Below, piece by piece: positions 1-8,246 of a stretch of DNA of 63,543 nt (its first letter is position 1; each line of letters begins with the position of its first letter). Under the pieces are notes generated by a model. It saw only the letters and a program-made list of their open reading frames with translations, was not told the origin of the DNA and did not search any database. Source of the stretch: Microvirga roseola (GTDB taxonomy: Bacteria; Pseudomonadota; Alphaproteobacteria; Rhizobiales; Beijerinckiaceae); assembly GCF_020866965.1 (NCBI RefSeq), contig NZ_JAJATX010000022.1, forward strand, positions 1-63,543, read 5' to 3'. A program made the position numbers and the translations under genes.

Positions 1-13
1 AAACCTCCGCAAC

Positions 14-39
14 CTGCCCCGGGCCACCCCCCGGGGCAG
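14..39. repeat. GC-rich inverted repeat at the left edge
   Basis: CTGCCCC (14-20) is matched by GGGGCAG (33-39), giving a short GC-rich hairpin without a following T run. It lies about 100 bases past the end of the leftward HerA-like gene, so it may be part of a terminator region. No gene was recognised in bases 1-145. Confidence 0.3.
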
Positions 40-145
40 TGCTGTTGGGCCTGAGCCAATGTTCGTATTCCAGGCTCGTAAGGCGACACACCACAATCCC
101 AAAGTTCATGCACTGGGCCGGGTTGTAGCGTGGAGGGTTCGGCCT

Positions 146-1690
146 TTACCCCATCGCAAACAGGTCCCGCCCCTCGCCCGCGGGCGGTTCCTCGAAGGCG
201 TTCGGGTCGCCCGGGCCGGTTTCCCAGCCGAGATCGGGGAGCGCGATGATGCGCAAGCCGCGCGGGTCGTTGCGGGTCACGACGATGTTGCGGGTTTCCA
301 TATAGGCGATGAGGCGCCGCGCCCGGCCCGGCGAGCGGCTGCCGCAGGCCCGCGCGATCTCGCCGTCGGGCGGACAGGGCGCGCCCTCCATCGCTGCGCG
401 GGCGATGAGCAGGTAGACGCCCTGGATGTCCTCCTCCAGATCCGCCGCGAAGGCGACCGCGCGGTCCCATTCGGTGCCCTCGGCCCGGGCCGTGTCGACG
501 CCGGCGCGCGCCACCGCCAGGCGGCGGCGGAAGGCGGGCAGGTTCAGGGGCTTGCCGGAGACGCGGCGGATGCGGCAGCGCACCAGAAAATCCTGATAGA
601 GCACCGCCACCGTACGGAAGGCGGCCTCGGGATCGTCCAGAATCTCGCGCAGGATGGCGTCGAGCGCCGCCTCGCGCTCGGCCTTTGTCTCCTCCGTGAC
701 CTCGGGGCCTTGAGGCTCCGGCGCGGCGGCGGCCTTGGTGCGGGCGAGCTGGGCCAGGAGATCGTTGGTGGAGGGCGCGGGCGGCGGAGGGGCGCGGCGC
801 GGCATGGCCGGACGGGCCGCGACCTCGTCCTCGCCCGCCTTGAAGATGAGGTCGCGCGCATCCTCCTTGGGTTGCTCGGGCAGCGGCATGAGCTTGAAGG
901 TGCCCGTGCGGGTGGAGGTTTCCACCGCGCCGATGCGGATGGGGAGCGGGCGGCGCGAGAGCGCGGGCCCGAGGGCTACGAAATGCCCGCGCTCGAGATC
1001 GCGGAACATCTCGGCCTGGCGGCGCTCCATGCCCAGAAGGTCGGCGGCGCGGGCCATGTCGATGTCGAGGAAGGTGCGGCCCATGAGGAAATTGGAGGCT
1101 TCCGCCGCCACGTTCTTGGCGAGCTTGGCGAGGCGCTGGGTCGCGATGATGCCGGCAAGGCCGCGCTTGCGGCCGCGGCACATGAGGTTCGTCATGGCCC
1201 CGAGCGAGACCTTTCGCGCCTCGTCCGAGACCTCGCCCGCGGCGGCAGGCGCAAAGAGCTGCGCCTCGTCCACCACCACGAGCATGGGATACCAGTAGTC
1301 GCGGTCGGCGTCGAAGAGGCCGCCGAGGAAGGCCGCCGCGCAGCGCATCTGCGCCTCCGCGTCGAGCCCCTCCAGGCTCAGGACCACCGAGACCCGGTGC
1401 TGGCGCACGCGGGCGGCGATGCGCTGGATGTCGCCTTCGGAGCGGGAGGCGTCCACTACCACATGGCCGAACTTGTCGGCCAGCGTGACGAAATCGCCCT
1501 CCGGGTCGATCACCGCCTGCTGGACCAGGGACGCGCTCTGCTCGAGAAGGCGGCGCAGGAGATGGGACTTGCCCGAGCCGGAATTGCCCTGGACGAGCAG
1601 ACGCGTCGCCAGAAGCTCCTCGAGATCGAGCAGAGCCGCCTGTCCTCCGGGGGCGGAGGAGACCACTCCCATGTCGATGCCAGCCTTCAT
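146..1690 (-). CDS. HerA-like / DUF87-type P-loop ATPase
   Basis: 514-residue ATP-binding protein of the HerA/FtsK-like group, a family of hexameric motor ATPases often linked to DNA translocation. A Walker A loop GNSGSGKSH lies near residues 35-43, and the Walker B segment MLVVVDEAQLF near residues 135-145 is followed by a conserved arginine-rich stretch (CRGRKRG) and IIATQR, as in HerA/VirB4-like enzymes. The middle, about residues 275-325, is proline and alanine rich and probably a linker; the C-terminal part has no fold I recognise. The ATG at 1690 is preceded by GAGGGAGG five bases upstream. It is transcribed away from the repeat-rich gap at 1.7-1.95 kb. No NurA nuclease partner is visible, so a role in DNA end processing is only a possibility. 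Confidence 0.75.
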   Translation of the reverse strand: MKAGIDMGVVSSAPGGQAALLDLEELLATRLLVQGNSGSGKSHLLRRLLEQSASLVQQAVIDPEGDFVTLADKFGHVVVDASRSEGDIQRIAARVRQHRVSVVLSLEGLDAEAQMRCAAAFLGGLFDADRDYWYPMLVVVDEAQLFAPAAAGEVSDEARKVSLGAMTNLMCRGRKRGLAGIIATQRLAKLAKNVAAEASNFLMGRTFLDIDMARAADLLGMERRQAEMFRDLERGHFVALGPALSRRPLPIRIGAVETSTRTGTFKLMPLPEQPKEDARDLIFKAGEDEVAARPAMPRRAPPPPAPSTNDLLAQLARTKAAAAPEPQGPEVTEETKAEREAALDAILREILDDPEAAFRTVAVLYQDFLVRCRIRRVSGKPLNLPAFRRRLAVARAGVDTARAEGTEWDRAVAFAADLEEDIQGVYLLIARAAMEGAPCPPDGEIARACGSRSPGRARRLIAYMETRNIVVTRNDPRGLRIIALPDLGWETGPGDPNAFEEPPAGEGRDLFAMG

Positions 1691-1722
1691 CAGCCTCCCT
1701 CATACGGGTTTTCGAACCGGCT

Positions 1723-1776
1723 AAAGCATCGGACCCAAAAGTGGACTTGCACTTTTGGGATCCCATCCGATGCTTT
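1723..1776. repeat. Dispersed palindromic repeat (AAAGCATCGG type)
   Basis: AAAGCATCGG (1723-1732) is the inverse of CCGATGCTTT (1767-1776), and inner arms around CCAAAAGTG/CACTTTTGG extend the stem. Repeats of this look are common between genes in Hyphomicrobiales. A second, related palindrome follows at 1788-1839. Confidence 0.75.
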
Positions 1777-1787
1777 CTCTTATGATG

Positions 1788-1839
1788 AGAGCATCGTTGG
1801 TGTGCGGAAAACCGGATCCACTTTTCCGCACGATGCTCT
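1788..1839. repeat. Dispersed palindromic repeat (AGAGCATCGT type)
   Basis: AGAGCATCGT (1788-1797) pairs with ACGATGCTCT (1830-1839), and TGCGGAAAA pairs with TTTTCCGCA inside it. It sits 11 bases after the previous palindrome, so the two form a tandem pair between divergent genes. Confidence 0.75.
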
Positions 1840-1977
1840 AGGCTCCTAACACGGCAAAGCTCGCGAAAGTGCCACGGGCTCCGCAATCCTCCCCGCTATC
1901 CCCAGGCATGAAGCCGCAGGAGGGCCGAAACCTGCACATGACCGGAACCGTTGGTAGAGGGCGGAAGGGCAGGAGCG

Positions 1978-2217
1978 ATGCCGCTCGATCTCTTCAAAGG
2001 GCGAATCCCCGAGTCCATTCCCGTACCGGCGGGGATCGGGCGGGACCTTGGCCTCGAGGCGGCAGGAAGGCGGCCGGCCACCGAGGAGAACGGCAACGGG
2101 GTGATGCTCCCGCCGGCCGGAGCCTCCCGGGCCGAGGCGCTCTTCTCCGCCGTCGGGATCGCCCTGATCGTGGCGATTGTGCTCTCCGCCCTCTGGATCC
2201 TGATTCGCAGACGATAA
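1978..2217 (+). CDS. Small C-terminally anchored membrane protein, unknown
   Basis: 79-residue protein of no family I recognise. The ATG at 1978 is preceded by AGGAG seven bases upstream, which favours it over the in-frame upstream start at 1951. About 50 polar residues are followed by one hydrophobic helix (roughly residues 57-75, ALFSAVGIALIVAIVLSALW) and a terminal IRRR, the layout of a tail-anchored protein with the positive end in the cytoplasm. It is followed 19 bases later by the end of a convergent acetyltransferase gene. Good codon usage and the ribosome site support it; the function is unknown. Confidence 0.5.
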   Translation: MPLDLFKGRIPESIPVPAGIGRDLGLEAAGRRPATEENGNGVMLPPAGASRAEALFSAVGIALIVAIVLSALWILIRRR

Positions 2218-2236
2218 GGCCTGGAGCCCGGCCCCG

Positions 2237-2713
2237 TCAGTCCCCCCAACGCGGCTCGACCGCAATGTCGAAATGCAGGACCTCCTCGCGGGTGCCGAGC
2301 TTTGCGTAGAGCGCAATGGCCGGTTCGTCGCCGTGATCCGCCTGGACATAGACCACCCAGGCGCCGCGCCGGGCGGCGAGCTCGCGCAGGCGCCCGATGA
2401 GGGCGGTCGCGACGCCCCGTCGCCGATGCGCCTCGGCCACGGCGAGGTCGTAGATATAGACTTCGCGCCGGGCCCGCTCGAACTTGTCGAGTTCGTAGGC
2501 GACGAGCCCGCCCACCACATCCTCGTCCGCCAGAGCGACGAGCGCGACGACATGCTCCTTCGCAAGCAGATCCTTGAGATAGGCGTCGTCCGGCGGCACG
2601 GCCCCGTAAGTCTCAGGCTCGGCCAAGGCGTCACCGAACAAGGCATTGAGCCTGCGGAGCAGCGTCACATCCGCGGGAGCGAGGCGGCGGAGCGTCAGGG
2701 GCTGCGAGGTCAT
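2237..2713 (-). CDS. AAC(3)-I-like GNAT acetyltransferase
   Basis: 158-residue GNAT-fold acetyltransferase. The C-terminal two thirds read very like the AAC(3)-I group, which acetylates the 3-amino group of gentamicin-type aminoglycosides: EVYIYDLAV, then the acetyl-CoA loop HRRRGVATALI, then VVYVQADHGDEPAIALYAKLG and EEVLHFDI. The start is the ATG at 2713; the upstream in-frame extension lacks family features. It is a single chromosomal gene with no integron or transposon signs around it. Whether it acts on drugs or on another amine is unknown; this is a family-level call by eye. Confidence 0.8.
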   Translation of the reverse strand: MTSQPLTLRRLAPADVTLLRRLNALFGDALAEPETYGAVPPDDAYLKDLLAKEHVVALVALADEDVVGGLVAYELDKFERARREVYIYDLAVAEAHRRRGVATALIGRLRELAARRGAWVVYVQADHGDEPAIALYAKLGTREEVLHFDIAVEPRWGD

Positions 2714-2819
2714 GGCCGGAATATAGCGCCGCCGCTCCTGTCGTGAACCTGTCCGGGCTCCGTTCGAGGCCCTGGCGCAGTCGGGCATGCGCTTCCGCCA
2801 GAGGCTCGACCAACGATTC

Positions 2820-4331
2820 TCAATCCGCGATGGCCGCCTCCGCGGCCTTCACGGCGCCGCCGCGCAGGGGCCGCTCCTCCATGGCGATGAGGAAGACGAG
2901 CGCCAGCCCGAAGCCGAAGGCGGCCGCCGCGAAAACCCAGCGGAAGATGTCGACGAGATCGACGCCGCTCTGGGCTGCGGTCGCCGCCAGGGTCTCGAAG
3001 CTTGCAGCCCCGCCCATGCCGGAGCCGCCGAGCACGATGGCTCCGAAGATCGCCACGATGAAGGCGCCGCCGAGGGAGCGGAAGAAATTGGCCGTGCCCG
3101 TCGCCGTTCCCAGCTCGTGCAGGGCGACCGCGTTCTGGATCGCCACCGTCGAGACGGGAAGCAGCGTGCCGAGCCCGATGCTGATGACGGCGAGCAGGGC
3201 CTCCACGCCCGCAAGGGGCAGCGCCCCGGCGAAGGCGGCGAGCAGCCCCGTCGCGACCATGGCCACGAGCAGCCCTGCGACCGGCAGGGTCTTGTAGTGC
3301 TTCACCTTCGCCATGGTGCGGCCCGACAGGGTCGCGCCGCAGACGGTGCCGACCATGAGGGGAATGAGCGCCAGGCCCGATTCGCTGGCCGAGAGCCCGC
3401 GCACCGCCTCGAAATAAACCGGCAGGTAGATGGTGAGGCCGATATAGGTGCCCATGCCGAAGCAGGCGGACAGCACCCCCATGCGCACCACCGGGTTGTG
3501 CAGCACGCCCGGCGGGATCAGCGGCTCCGGCGCGAGCTTCATACGCATGGCGAAGAAGCCCCAGAGCACGAGCGATGCCGCGCAGAGCCCGAATATCGGC
3601 AGCGAGAACCAGGGATAGCGCAGCCCGCCCCAGCTGAGGCCCAGAAGCAGGGAGACGGTTGCGGAGACGAGCAGCAGCGCCCCCAGCAGATCGAGCCGGT
3701 GCGGCCGGTCGAAGCGCGGGAGTTTCTTCAGGCCATGAAAGGTGATGAACAGGGCGACGAGGCCCAGCGGCAGGTTGATCCAGAAGATCACCGACCAGTG
3801 CAGGTGCTCCGCGAAGAAGCCGCCGAGCACGGGCCCGAGCAGGCTCGAGGCCATGAAGACGCTCGCGAAATAGACCTGGTACTTCGCGCGCTCCCGCGGC
3901 GCGACGAGATCGGCCACGATCGTCTGGCCGAGCGCGATGAGCCCGCCGCCGCCGAGCCCCTGCAGGCCGCGGGCCAGGATCAGGATCAGCATGGTCGGCG
4001 CGACGGCGCAGGCGATGGAGCCGATGATGAAGATCACGATGCCGATGAGCATGGTGATGCGCCGCCCATGGCTGTCGCTGAACTTGCCGTAGAGCGGCGT
4101 CACGGCGGTCGAGGTGAGGAGGTAGACCGTCACCACCCAGGGCAGGTGCTCCAGGTCCCCGAGTTCGCGGCCGATGGTCGGAAGCGCCGTGGCGATGATG
4201 GTCTGGTCGAGCGCCGCCAGCAGCATCGCCAGCATGATGCCGATGATGATGTTGCGGATTTCAGCGTGCGTTAAGGCAGGTTTGGAGTCGGCCCGCAGGC
4301 TCTCGTTCGTCGACTGATCCATCGCGTCCAT
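2820..4331 (-). CDS. DHA2 (EmrB/QacA) family MFS exporter
   Basis: About 503-residue inner-membrane drug:proton antiporter with around 14 hydrophobic segments, the number expected for DHA2. The N-terminal helix carries LAALDQTIIATALPTI, the DHA2 hallmark, and PLYGKFSDSHGRR is the loop 2-3 signature. The ATG at 4331 was chosen; a TTG at 4367 would add 12 residues, and a further ATG lies at 4322. No TetR or MarR regulator and no EmrA-like adaptor is adjacent, so the substrate is open. It is divergent from the YcaQ-like gene, with about 170 bases between the starts. Confidence 0.88.
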   Translation of the reverse strand: MDAMDQSTNESLRADSKPALTHAEIRNIIIGIMLAMLLAALDQTIIATALPTIGRELGDLEHLPWVVTVYLLTSTAVTPLYGKFSDSHGRRITMLIGIVIFIIGSIACAVAPTMLILILARGLQGLGGGGLIALGQTIVADLVAPRERAKYQVYFASVFMASSLLGPVLGGFFAEHLHWSVIFWINLPLGLVALFITFHGLKKLPRFDRPHRLDLLGALLLVSATVSLLLGLSWGGLRYPWFSLPIFGLCAASLVLWGFFAMRMKLAPEPLIPPGVLHNPVVRMGVLSACFGMGTYIGLTIYLPVYFEAVRGLSASESGLALIPLMVGTVCGATLSGRTMAKVKHYKTLPVAGLLVAMVATGLLAAFAGALPLAGVEALLAVISIGLGTLLPVSTVAIQNAVALHELGTATGTANFFRSLGGAFIVAIFGAIVLGGSGMGGAASFETLAATAAQSGVDLVDIFRWVFAAAAFGFGLALVFLIAMEERPLRGGAVKAAEAAIAD

Positions 4332-4484
4332 CGTGTTCCGGCCCGTCTCATAACGAGCGAGGAGCAACTTTGTCTTGACGCCGGGCGCAGGGCAGCCATG
4401 CGCCCGGGTGCGAACGGTACCGCGCTGGGGATGATGATTCCGAAGCGGGTTGCCAGAGGGGGCGATCTGGCGCTAGCTCTTTGT

Positions 4485-4499
4485 GTTCCGGTATTGTTC
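4485..4499 (+). promoter_or_regulatory. LexA (SOS) box GTTC-N7-GTTC before the YcaQ-like gene
   Basis: GTTCCGGTATTGTTC is an exact alphaproteobacterial LexA consensus, two GTTC direct half sites seven bases apart. It ends four bases before the ATG at 4504, so LexA bound here would block the start region of the downstream DNA glycosylase. Its position also argues against the alternative GTG start at 4483, which would put the operator inside the coding region. Confidence 0.7.
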
Positions 4500-4503
4500 A
4501 CGC

Positions 4504-5697
4504 ATGGCACCCCGCACCAAGCTCTCCCTGCCCCAGGCCCGGCGCATCGCGCTTGCAGCCCAGGGCTTTCATGAAGACCGGCCCGAGGCTCCGACGGCGC
4601 GGCACCTGAACCGCGTGCTGCAGCGCTCGCACCTGCTCCAGATCGATTCGGTCAACGTGCTGGTGCGGGCCCATTACATGCCGCTCTTCTCGCGGATCGG
4701 GGCCTACGAGCGCGCGCTTCTCGAAAAGAACGCCTATCACCGGCGCAGGCGCAACGCCTTCGAATATTGGGGCCACGAGGCCTCGCTGATCCGCCTCGAC
4801 CTTCACCCGCTCTTCCGCTGGCGCATGGCGCGCGCGGCCAGGGGCGAGGGCATCTATGGTGGGCTCGCCCGCTTCGGCTCCGAGAAGCGCGCCTTCATCG
4901 AGGAGGTGCGCCGGGAGATCGAAACCCGCGGGCCGATGGGCGCGGGCGATCTGTCCTCCGGCGGCAAGGGACAGGGCTCCTGGTGGGGCTGGAGCGACGG
5001 TAAGCGGGCGCTCGAATGGCTGTTCTGGGCGGGCGAGGTCACCACCGCCACGCGCCGCGGCTTCGAGCGCATCTACGACCTCCCCGAGCGGGCGCTGCCC
5101 TCCGAGATCCTGAACCGGCCGACGCCGCCTGAGGACGAGGCGCAGCGTGAGCTTCTAAGGCTCTCCATCCGTTCCCTGGGCATCGCCAGCGAACGCTGCC
5201 TGCGCGACTATTTCCGCCTCGAGGCGGCGGATGCGAAGGCGCGGATTCCCGAATTGGTGGAATCCGGCGACCTCATCCCTGTCGCGGTCGAGGGCTGGAG
5301 CGGGCCGGTTTATCTCGACCCCGAGGCCCGCATGCCCCGCCGGGTCGAGGCGCGGGCCCTCGTCTCGCCCTTCGATCCCATCGTCTGGGAGCGCACCCGC
5401 ACGGAGCGCCTGTTCGACTTCCGCTACCGGATCGAGATCTACACTCCCGCCGAGAAACGGGAATACGGCTATTACTGCCTGCCCTTCCTCCTCGGCGACC
5501 GGATCGTCGCGCGGCTCGACCTCAAGGCGGACCGCGCGCAGGATCGCCTTCTCGTCCATTCGATCCACCCGGAGGCCTTCGTGTCTCCCGAGGAGATCGC
5601 GCCGGCGCTCGGAGCGGAGCTCCGCCTGATGGCCGAGTGGCTGGGCCTTTCCGACATCGAAGCGCCGAGGGGATGGAGAAAGCGACTGGAGATCTGA
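4504..5697 (+). CDS. YcaQ/AlkZ-family winged-helix DNA glycosylase (HTH_42)
   Basis: 397-residue protein of the HTH_42 family, whose members AlkZ and YcaQ unhook interstrand crosslinks and remove bulky alkylated bases. The catalytic Q-x-D motif of the YcaQ branch is visible as QID at residues 46-48 (in LLQIDSVNV), followed by RAHYMPLFSRIG and NAFEYWGHEASL as in the family. Near the C-terminus, VSPFDPIVWERTRTERLFDFRYRIEIYTP and EYGYYCLPFLLGDRIVARLD segments are also typical. The ATG at 4504 directly follows a consensus LexA box, which fits damage-induced expression. A PAP2 phosphatase gene follows on the same strand after 77 bases. Confidence 0.85.
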   Translation: MAPRTKLSLPQARRIALAAQGFHEDRPEAPTARHLNRVLQRSHLLQIDSVNVLVRAHYMPLFSRIGAYERALLEKNAYHRRRRNAFEYWGHEASLIRLDLHPLFRWRMARAARGEGIYGGLARFGSEKRAFIEEVRREIETRGPMGAGDLSSGGKGQGSWWGWSDGKRALEWLFWAGEVTTATRRGFERIYDLPERALPSEILNRPTPPEDEAQRELLRLSIRSLGIASERCLRDYFRLEAADAKARIPELVESGDLIPVAVEGWSGPVYLDPEARMPRRVEARALVSPFDPIVWERTRTERLFDFRYRIEIYTPAEKREYGYYCLPFLLGDRIVARLDLKADRAQDRLLVHSIHPEAFVSPEEIAPALGAELRLMAEWLGLSDIEAPRGWRKRLEI

Positions 5698-5774
5698 GCT
5701 CGCATCCGCAACGGGAGATCGATCGGCACCGCCGCTCTCGCCAGACTCGAACCGCTCCTCTATCTCTTGCATCC

Positions 5775-6527
5775 ATGAAAGCTCTCCTCGCCCCCGCCGC
5801 CCACCTCTCCCGTCGCCTGCGTCTGAACGAAATCGGCCCGCTGATCTCGGTGGCCGCCTGCGGTTTCTTCGCCTGGGGATTCGTCGAGCTCGCCGATGAG
5901 GTCGTGGAGGGGGAGACCCACGCCTTCGACAACGCGATCCTGCTGGCGCTGCGCGACCCGCAGAACCTCGCCGATCCGGTCGGTCCGGGCTGGCTGGAAG
6001 AATCGGCGCGCGACATCACGGGACTCGGCGGCTTCGCCGTCCTGGGTATCGTGACGCTCGTGGCGATCACCTATCTCCTCATGGCGAGAAAGCGCGGAGC
6101 GGCGCTCCTCGTCACGGTGTCCATCGTCGGCGGAACGATTCTCTCGACGGCGCTGAAGCTCGGCTTCGAGCGCCCGCGCCCGGATCTCGTGCCGCACGGG
6201 GCCCAGGTCTACACGGCAAGCTTTCCAAGCGGCCATGCGATGCTCTCCGCCATCACCTTCCTGACCCTGGGAGCCCTGCTGGTCCGCGTCGAGAAGAGCC
6301 GGCGCATCAAGGCCTTCATTCTGACTCTCGCCATCATCATGACCCTGCTCGTGGGCTCGAGCCGCGTCTATCTCGGCGTCCACTGGCCGAGCGACGTTCT
6401 GGCCGGCTGGTCCGTCGGCGCGGCCTGGGCGGCTTTGTGCTGGTTCGTGGCGCTGCAGCTGCAGCGGAGCGGTCAGGTTGAGAGGCCGGGAGAGACGGTG
6501 CTCCCGCACGAACCGGAACAGGCATGA
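5775..6527 (+). CDS. PAP2-family membrane phosphatase
   Basis: 250-residue integral membrane phosphatase with about five or six hydrophobic segments. All three PAP2 motifs are present: KLGFERPRP (KxxxxxxRP), SFPSGHAM (PSGH) and SRVYLGVHWPSD (SRxxxxxHxxxD). Members dephosphorylate lipid phosphates such as undecaprenyl pyrophosphate, phosphatidylglycerol phosphate or phosphatidic acid at the outer face of the inner membrane; the exact substrate cannot be read here. The ATG at 5775 is used because the hydrophobic core follows closely; upstream in-frame codons overlap the previous gene. Its stop overlaps the recX start in an ATGA, suggesting coupled translation. Confidence 0.85.
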   Translation: MKALLAPAAHLSRRLRLNEIGPLISVAACGFFAWGFVELADEVVEGETHAFDNAILLALRDPQNLADPVGPGWLEESARDITGLGGFAVLGIVTLVAITYLLMARKRGAALLVTVSIVGGTILSTALKLGFERPRPDLVPHGAQVYTASFPSGHAMLSAITFLTLGALLVRVEKSRRIKAFILTLAIIMTLLVGSSRVYLGVHWPSDVLAGWSVGAAWAALCWFVALQLQRSGQVERPGETVLPHEPEQA

Positions 6528-7066
6528 CGGACGGAGGCGACGACAGGCCTGTCCGGAAGCCTCCGCGCAAAGTCACGTCCGCCTATCTGCAGCGGGCGGC
6601 GCTCGCCTATCTCGAACGCTACGCCTCCTCGGCCGAGAACCTGCGCCGGGTGCTGCGGCGGAAAGTGGACAAGCGCTGCCGCCTGCGCAACGAGGACCCG
6701 GCGGAGTTCCACGAGCTGATCGACGAGGTGGTGGCGAAAAGCCTGCGCAGCGGTCTCATCGACGACACCCGCTACGCGCAGGCCCGCATCGCCACCCTGC
6801 GCCGCCGGGGCGGCTCGGCCCGGGCCATCCAGGCCAAGCTCTCCGCCAAGGGCGTGGACCGCGCCACCATCGCGGAGGCGCTGGAGGGAGAGGAAGGCGA
6901 CGAGGAACAGGCCGCCCGCGCCTTCGCCCGCCGTCGCAGGCTCGGCCCCTTCCGGCCCGGCGAGCGCGCGCCCCACCGCGACAAGGATCTGGCGGCCTTG
7001 GCCCGCGCGGGCTTCCGCTTCGATGTGGCGCGCAAGATCATCGACGCGGAAGAGGACGAGACCTAG
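6524..7066 (+). CDS. recX: RecX regulatory protein
   Basis: 180-residue RecX-family protein, which binds RecA filaments and modulates strand exchange. The family signature of short three-helix repeats is visible: AYLQRAALAYLERYASSAENLRRVLRRKV, LIDDTRYAQARIATLRRRGGSARAIQAKLSAKGV and FARRRRLGPFRP. It overlaps the PAP2 gene by four bases and is not next to recA. Its stop overlaps the stop of the convergent acetyltransferase at 7063-7066. No SOS box of its own was seen. Confidence 0.85.
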   Translation: MTDGGDDRPVRKPPRKVTSAYLQRAALAYLERYASSAENLRRVLRRKVDKRCRLRNEDPAEFHELIDEVVAKSLRSGLIDDTRYAQARIATLRRRGGSARAIQAKLSAKGVDRATIAEALEGEEGDEEQAARAFARRRRLGPFRPGERAPHRDKDLAALARAGFRFDVARKIIDAEEDET

Positions 7067-7611
7067 TTCGCATCCCGCACGAACATGATCGTCGGCTGGC
7101 CCTTGTAGGTCGTGCGCCGGAACTCCCGGTAGCCGCATTTTTCCGCCACGCGGATCGAGGGCGCGTTCTCCGGCGCGATGATGCAGGCCGTGCGCACGGT
7201 GCTGAAATGGCTCTCGCCCCAGGCGACGGCCGCGCGCGCGGCCTCCGTCGCATAGCCCTTGCCATGGCCATGGGGCGCAAGCACCCAGCCGATCTCGGGA
7301 ACGTCCTTGAGCGAGGGCTCGATGTCCCGCTTGAAATCGGCGAACCCGACCTCGCCGACGAAACGCCCCGTCGCCTTCTCCTCCACGGCCCAGTAGCCGT
7401 AGCCGAGGAACGCCCAGTGTCCGGCATAGCGCAGGAGCCGGGACCAGACCTCCTCCTCCGTCGAGGGCTTGCCGCCGATGAACTGCGTCACCTCGGGATT
7501 GCCCCACATGGCGGCGCATTCGGGAAAATCGGCGAGCCGGTGGCTGCGCAGCACAAGGCGTTCGGTCTCCAGAACCGGAATGCCTTCGGAGGAAAACAGA
7601 GGACTGGTCAT
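7063..7611 (-). CDS. RimJ/RimL-type GNAT acetyltransferase
   Basis: 182-residue acetyltransferase of the RimJ/RimL branch (Acetyltransf_3), which commonly acetylates protein N-termini, although many members act on small molecules. ETERLVLRSHRLADFP opens the fold, GYWAVEEKATGRFVGEVGF forms the central strands and HGHGKGYATEAARAAV is the acetyl-CoA loop, followed by ENAPSIRVAEKCGY. The start is the ATG at 7611; the longer reading frame upstream lacks family features. It converges on recX, with the stop codons overlapping. Confidence 0.82.
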   Translation of the reverse strand: MTSPLFSSEGIPVLETERLVLRSHRLADFPECAAMWGNPEVTQFIGGKPSTEEEVWSRLLRYAGHWAFLGYGYWAVEEKATGRFVGEVGFADFKRDIEPSLKDVPEIGWVLAPHGHGKGYATEAARAAVAWGESHFSTVRTACIIAPENAPSIRVAEKCGYREFRRTTYKGQPTIMFVRDAN

Positions 7612-7760
7612 CGAAAACCCGGGTTGTGCGGACAGGCTGTCAGGCGGCGCCCCGGAAAGCAAGGTCCGCAGGAAGCGCCGAGCGGGTTTGCACAGGCTGC
7701 TCTGGAGCCCGGTGCGGTCCGTCCTATTTGACCCGCAGTCACCACAGCGAGGAGATGATC

Positions 7761-8183
7761 ATGAAGCGCAAGGCAAGGGCCGTCTGGCAGGGCACGGGCA
7801 AGGACGGCACGGGGCATCTGACGTCGGATTCCGGGGTCCTGTCGACGACGCCCTACTCCTTCAAGACCCGCTTCGAGAACGAGAAGGGGACGAACCCCGA
7901 GGAGCTGATCGCGGCGGCCCATGCAGGCTGCTTCACCATGGCGCTCGCCTTTCAGCTTCAGAATGCCGGCTTCACTCCGACGGAGCTCGCGACCGAGGCC
8001 GTCGTGTCCCTGGAGCAGGAGGGCGCAGGCTTCACGATCAAGAGCTCGGCCCTGACGCTCAATGCGAACGTTCCGGGCATCGACCGCGCGAAGTTCGAGG
8101 AACTGGCCCGCGCCGCCGAGAAGAACTGCCCGGTTTCGAAAGTGCTCAACGCAGACATCACGATGGACTTCACGCTGGCGTAG
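7761..8183 (+). CDS. OsmC-family peroxiredoxin (Ohr/OsmC type)
   Basis: 140-residue OsmC-type thiol peroxidase that reduces organic hydroperoxides. Both redox cysteines are in place: HAGCFTM near residue 57 and NCPVSK near residue 121, and NPEELIAAAHAGC is the family signature. GAGGAG at 7749-7754 fits the ATG at 7761 better than the one at 7755. It is a monocistronic gene ending just before a perfect hairpin shared with the convergent dctP gene. Confidence 0.9.
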   Translation: MKRKARAVWQGTGKDGTGHLTSDSGVLSTTPYSFKTRFENEKGTNPEELIAAAHAGCFTMALAFQLQNAGFTPTELATEAVVSLEQEGAGFTIKSSALTLNANVPGIDRAKFEELARAAEKNCPVSKVLNADITMDFTLA

Positions 8184-8190
8184 CGCTCGC

Positions 8191-8228
8191 CCGTCATCCC
8201 GGACACCGTCGGGCGTCCGGGATGACGG
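8191..8228. terminator. Perfect 14-bp stem between convergent osmC-type gene and dctP
   Basis: CCGTCATCCCGGAC (8191-8204) is the exact inverse of GTCCGGGATGACGG (8215-8228), with a 10-base loop. There is no clear T run, but the position between two convergent genes suggests a bidirectional terminator. The GTCATCCC/GGGATGAC core is shared with the repeats at 19.4 and 51.8 kb. Confidence 0.6.
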
Positions 8229-8246
8229 CTTGAGCGAATGCCAGCC

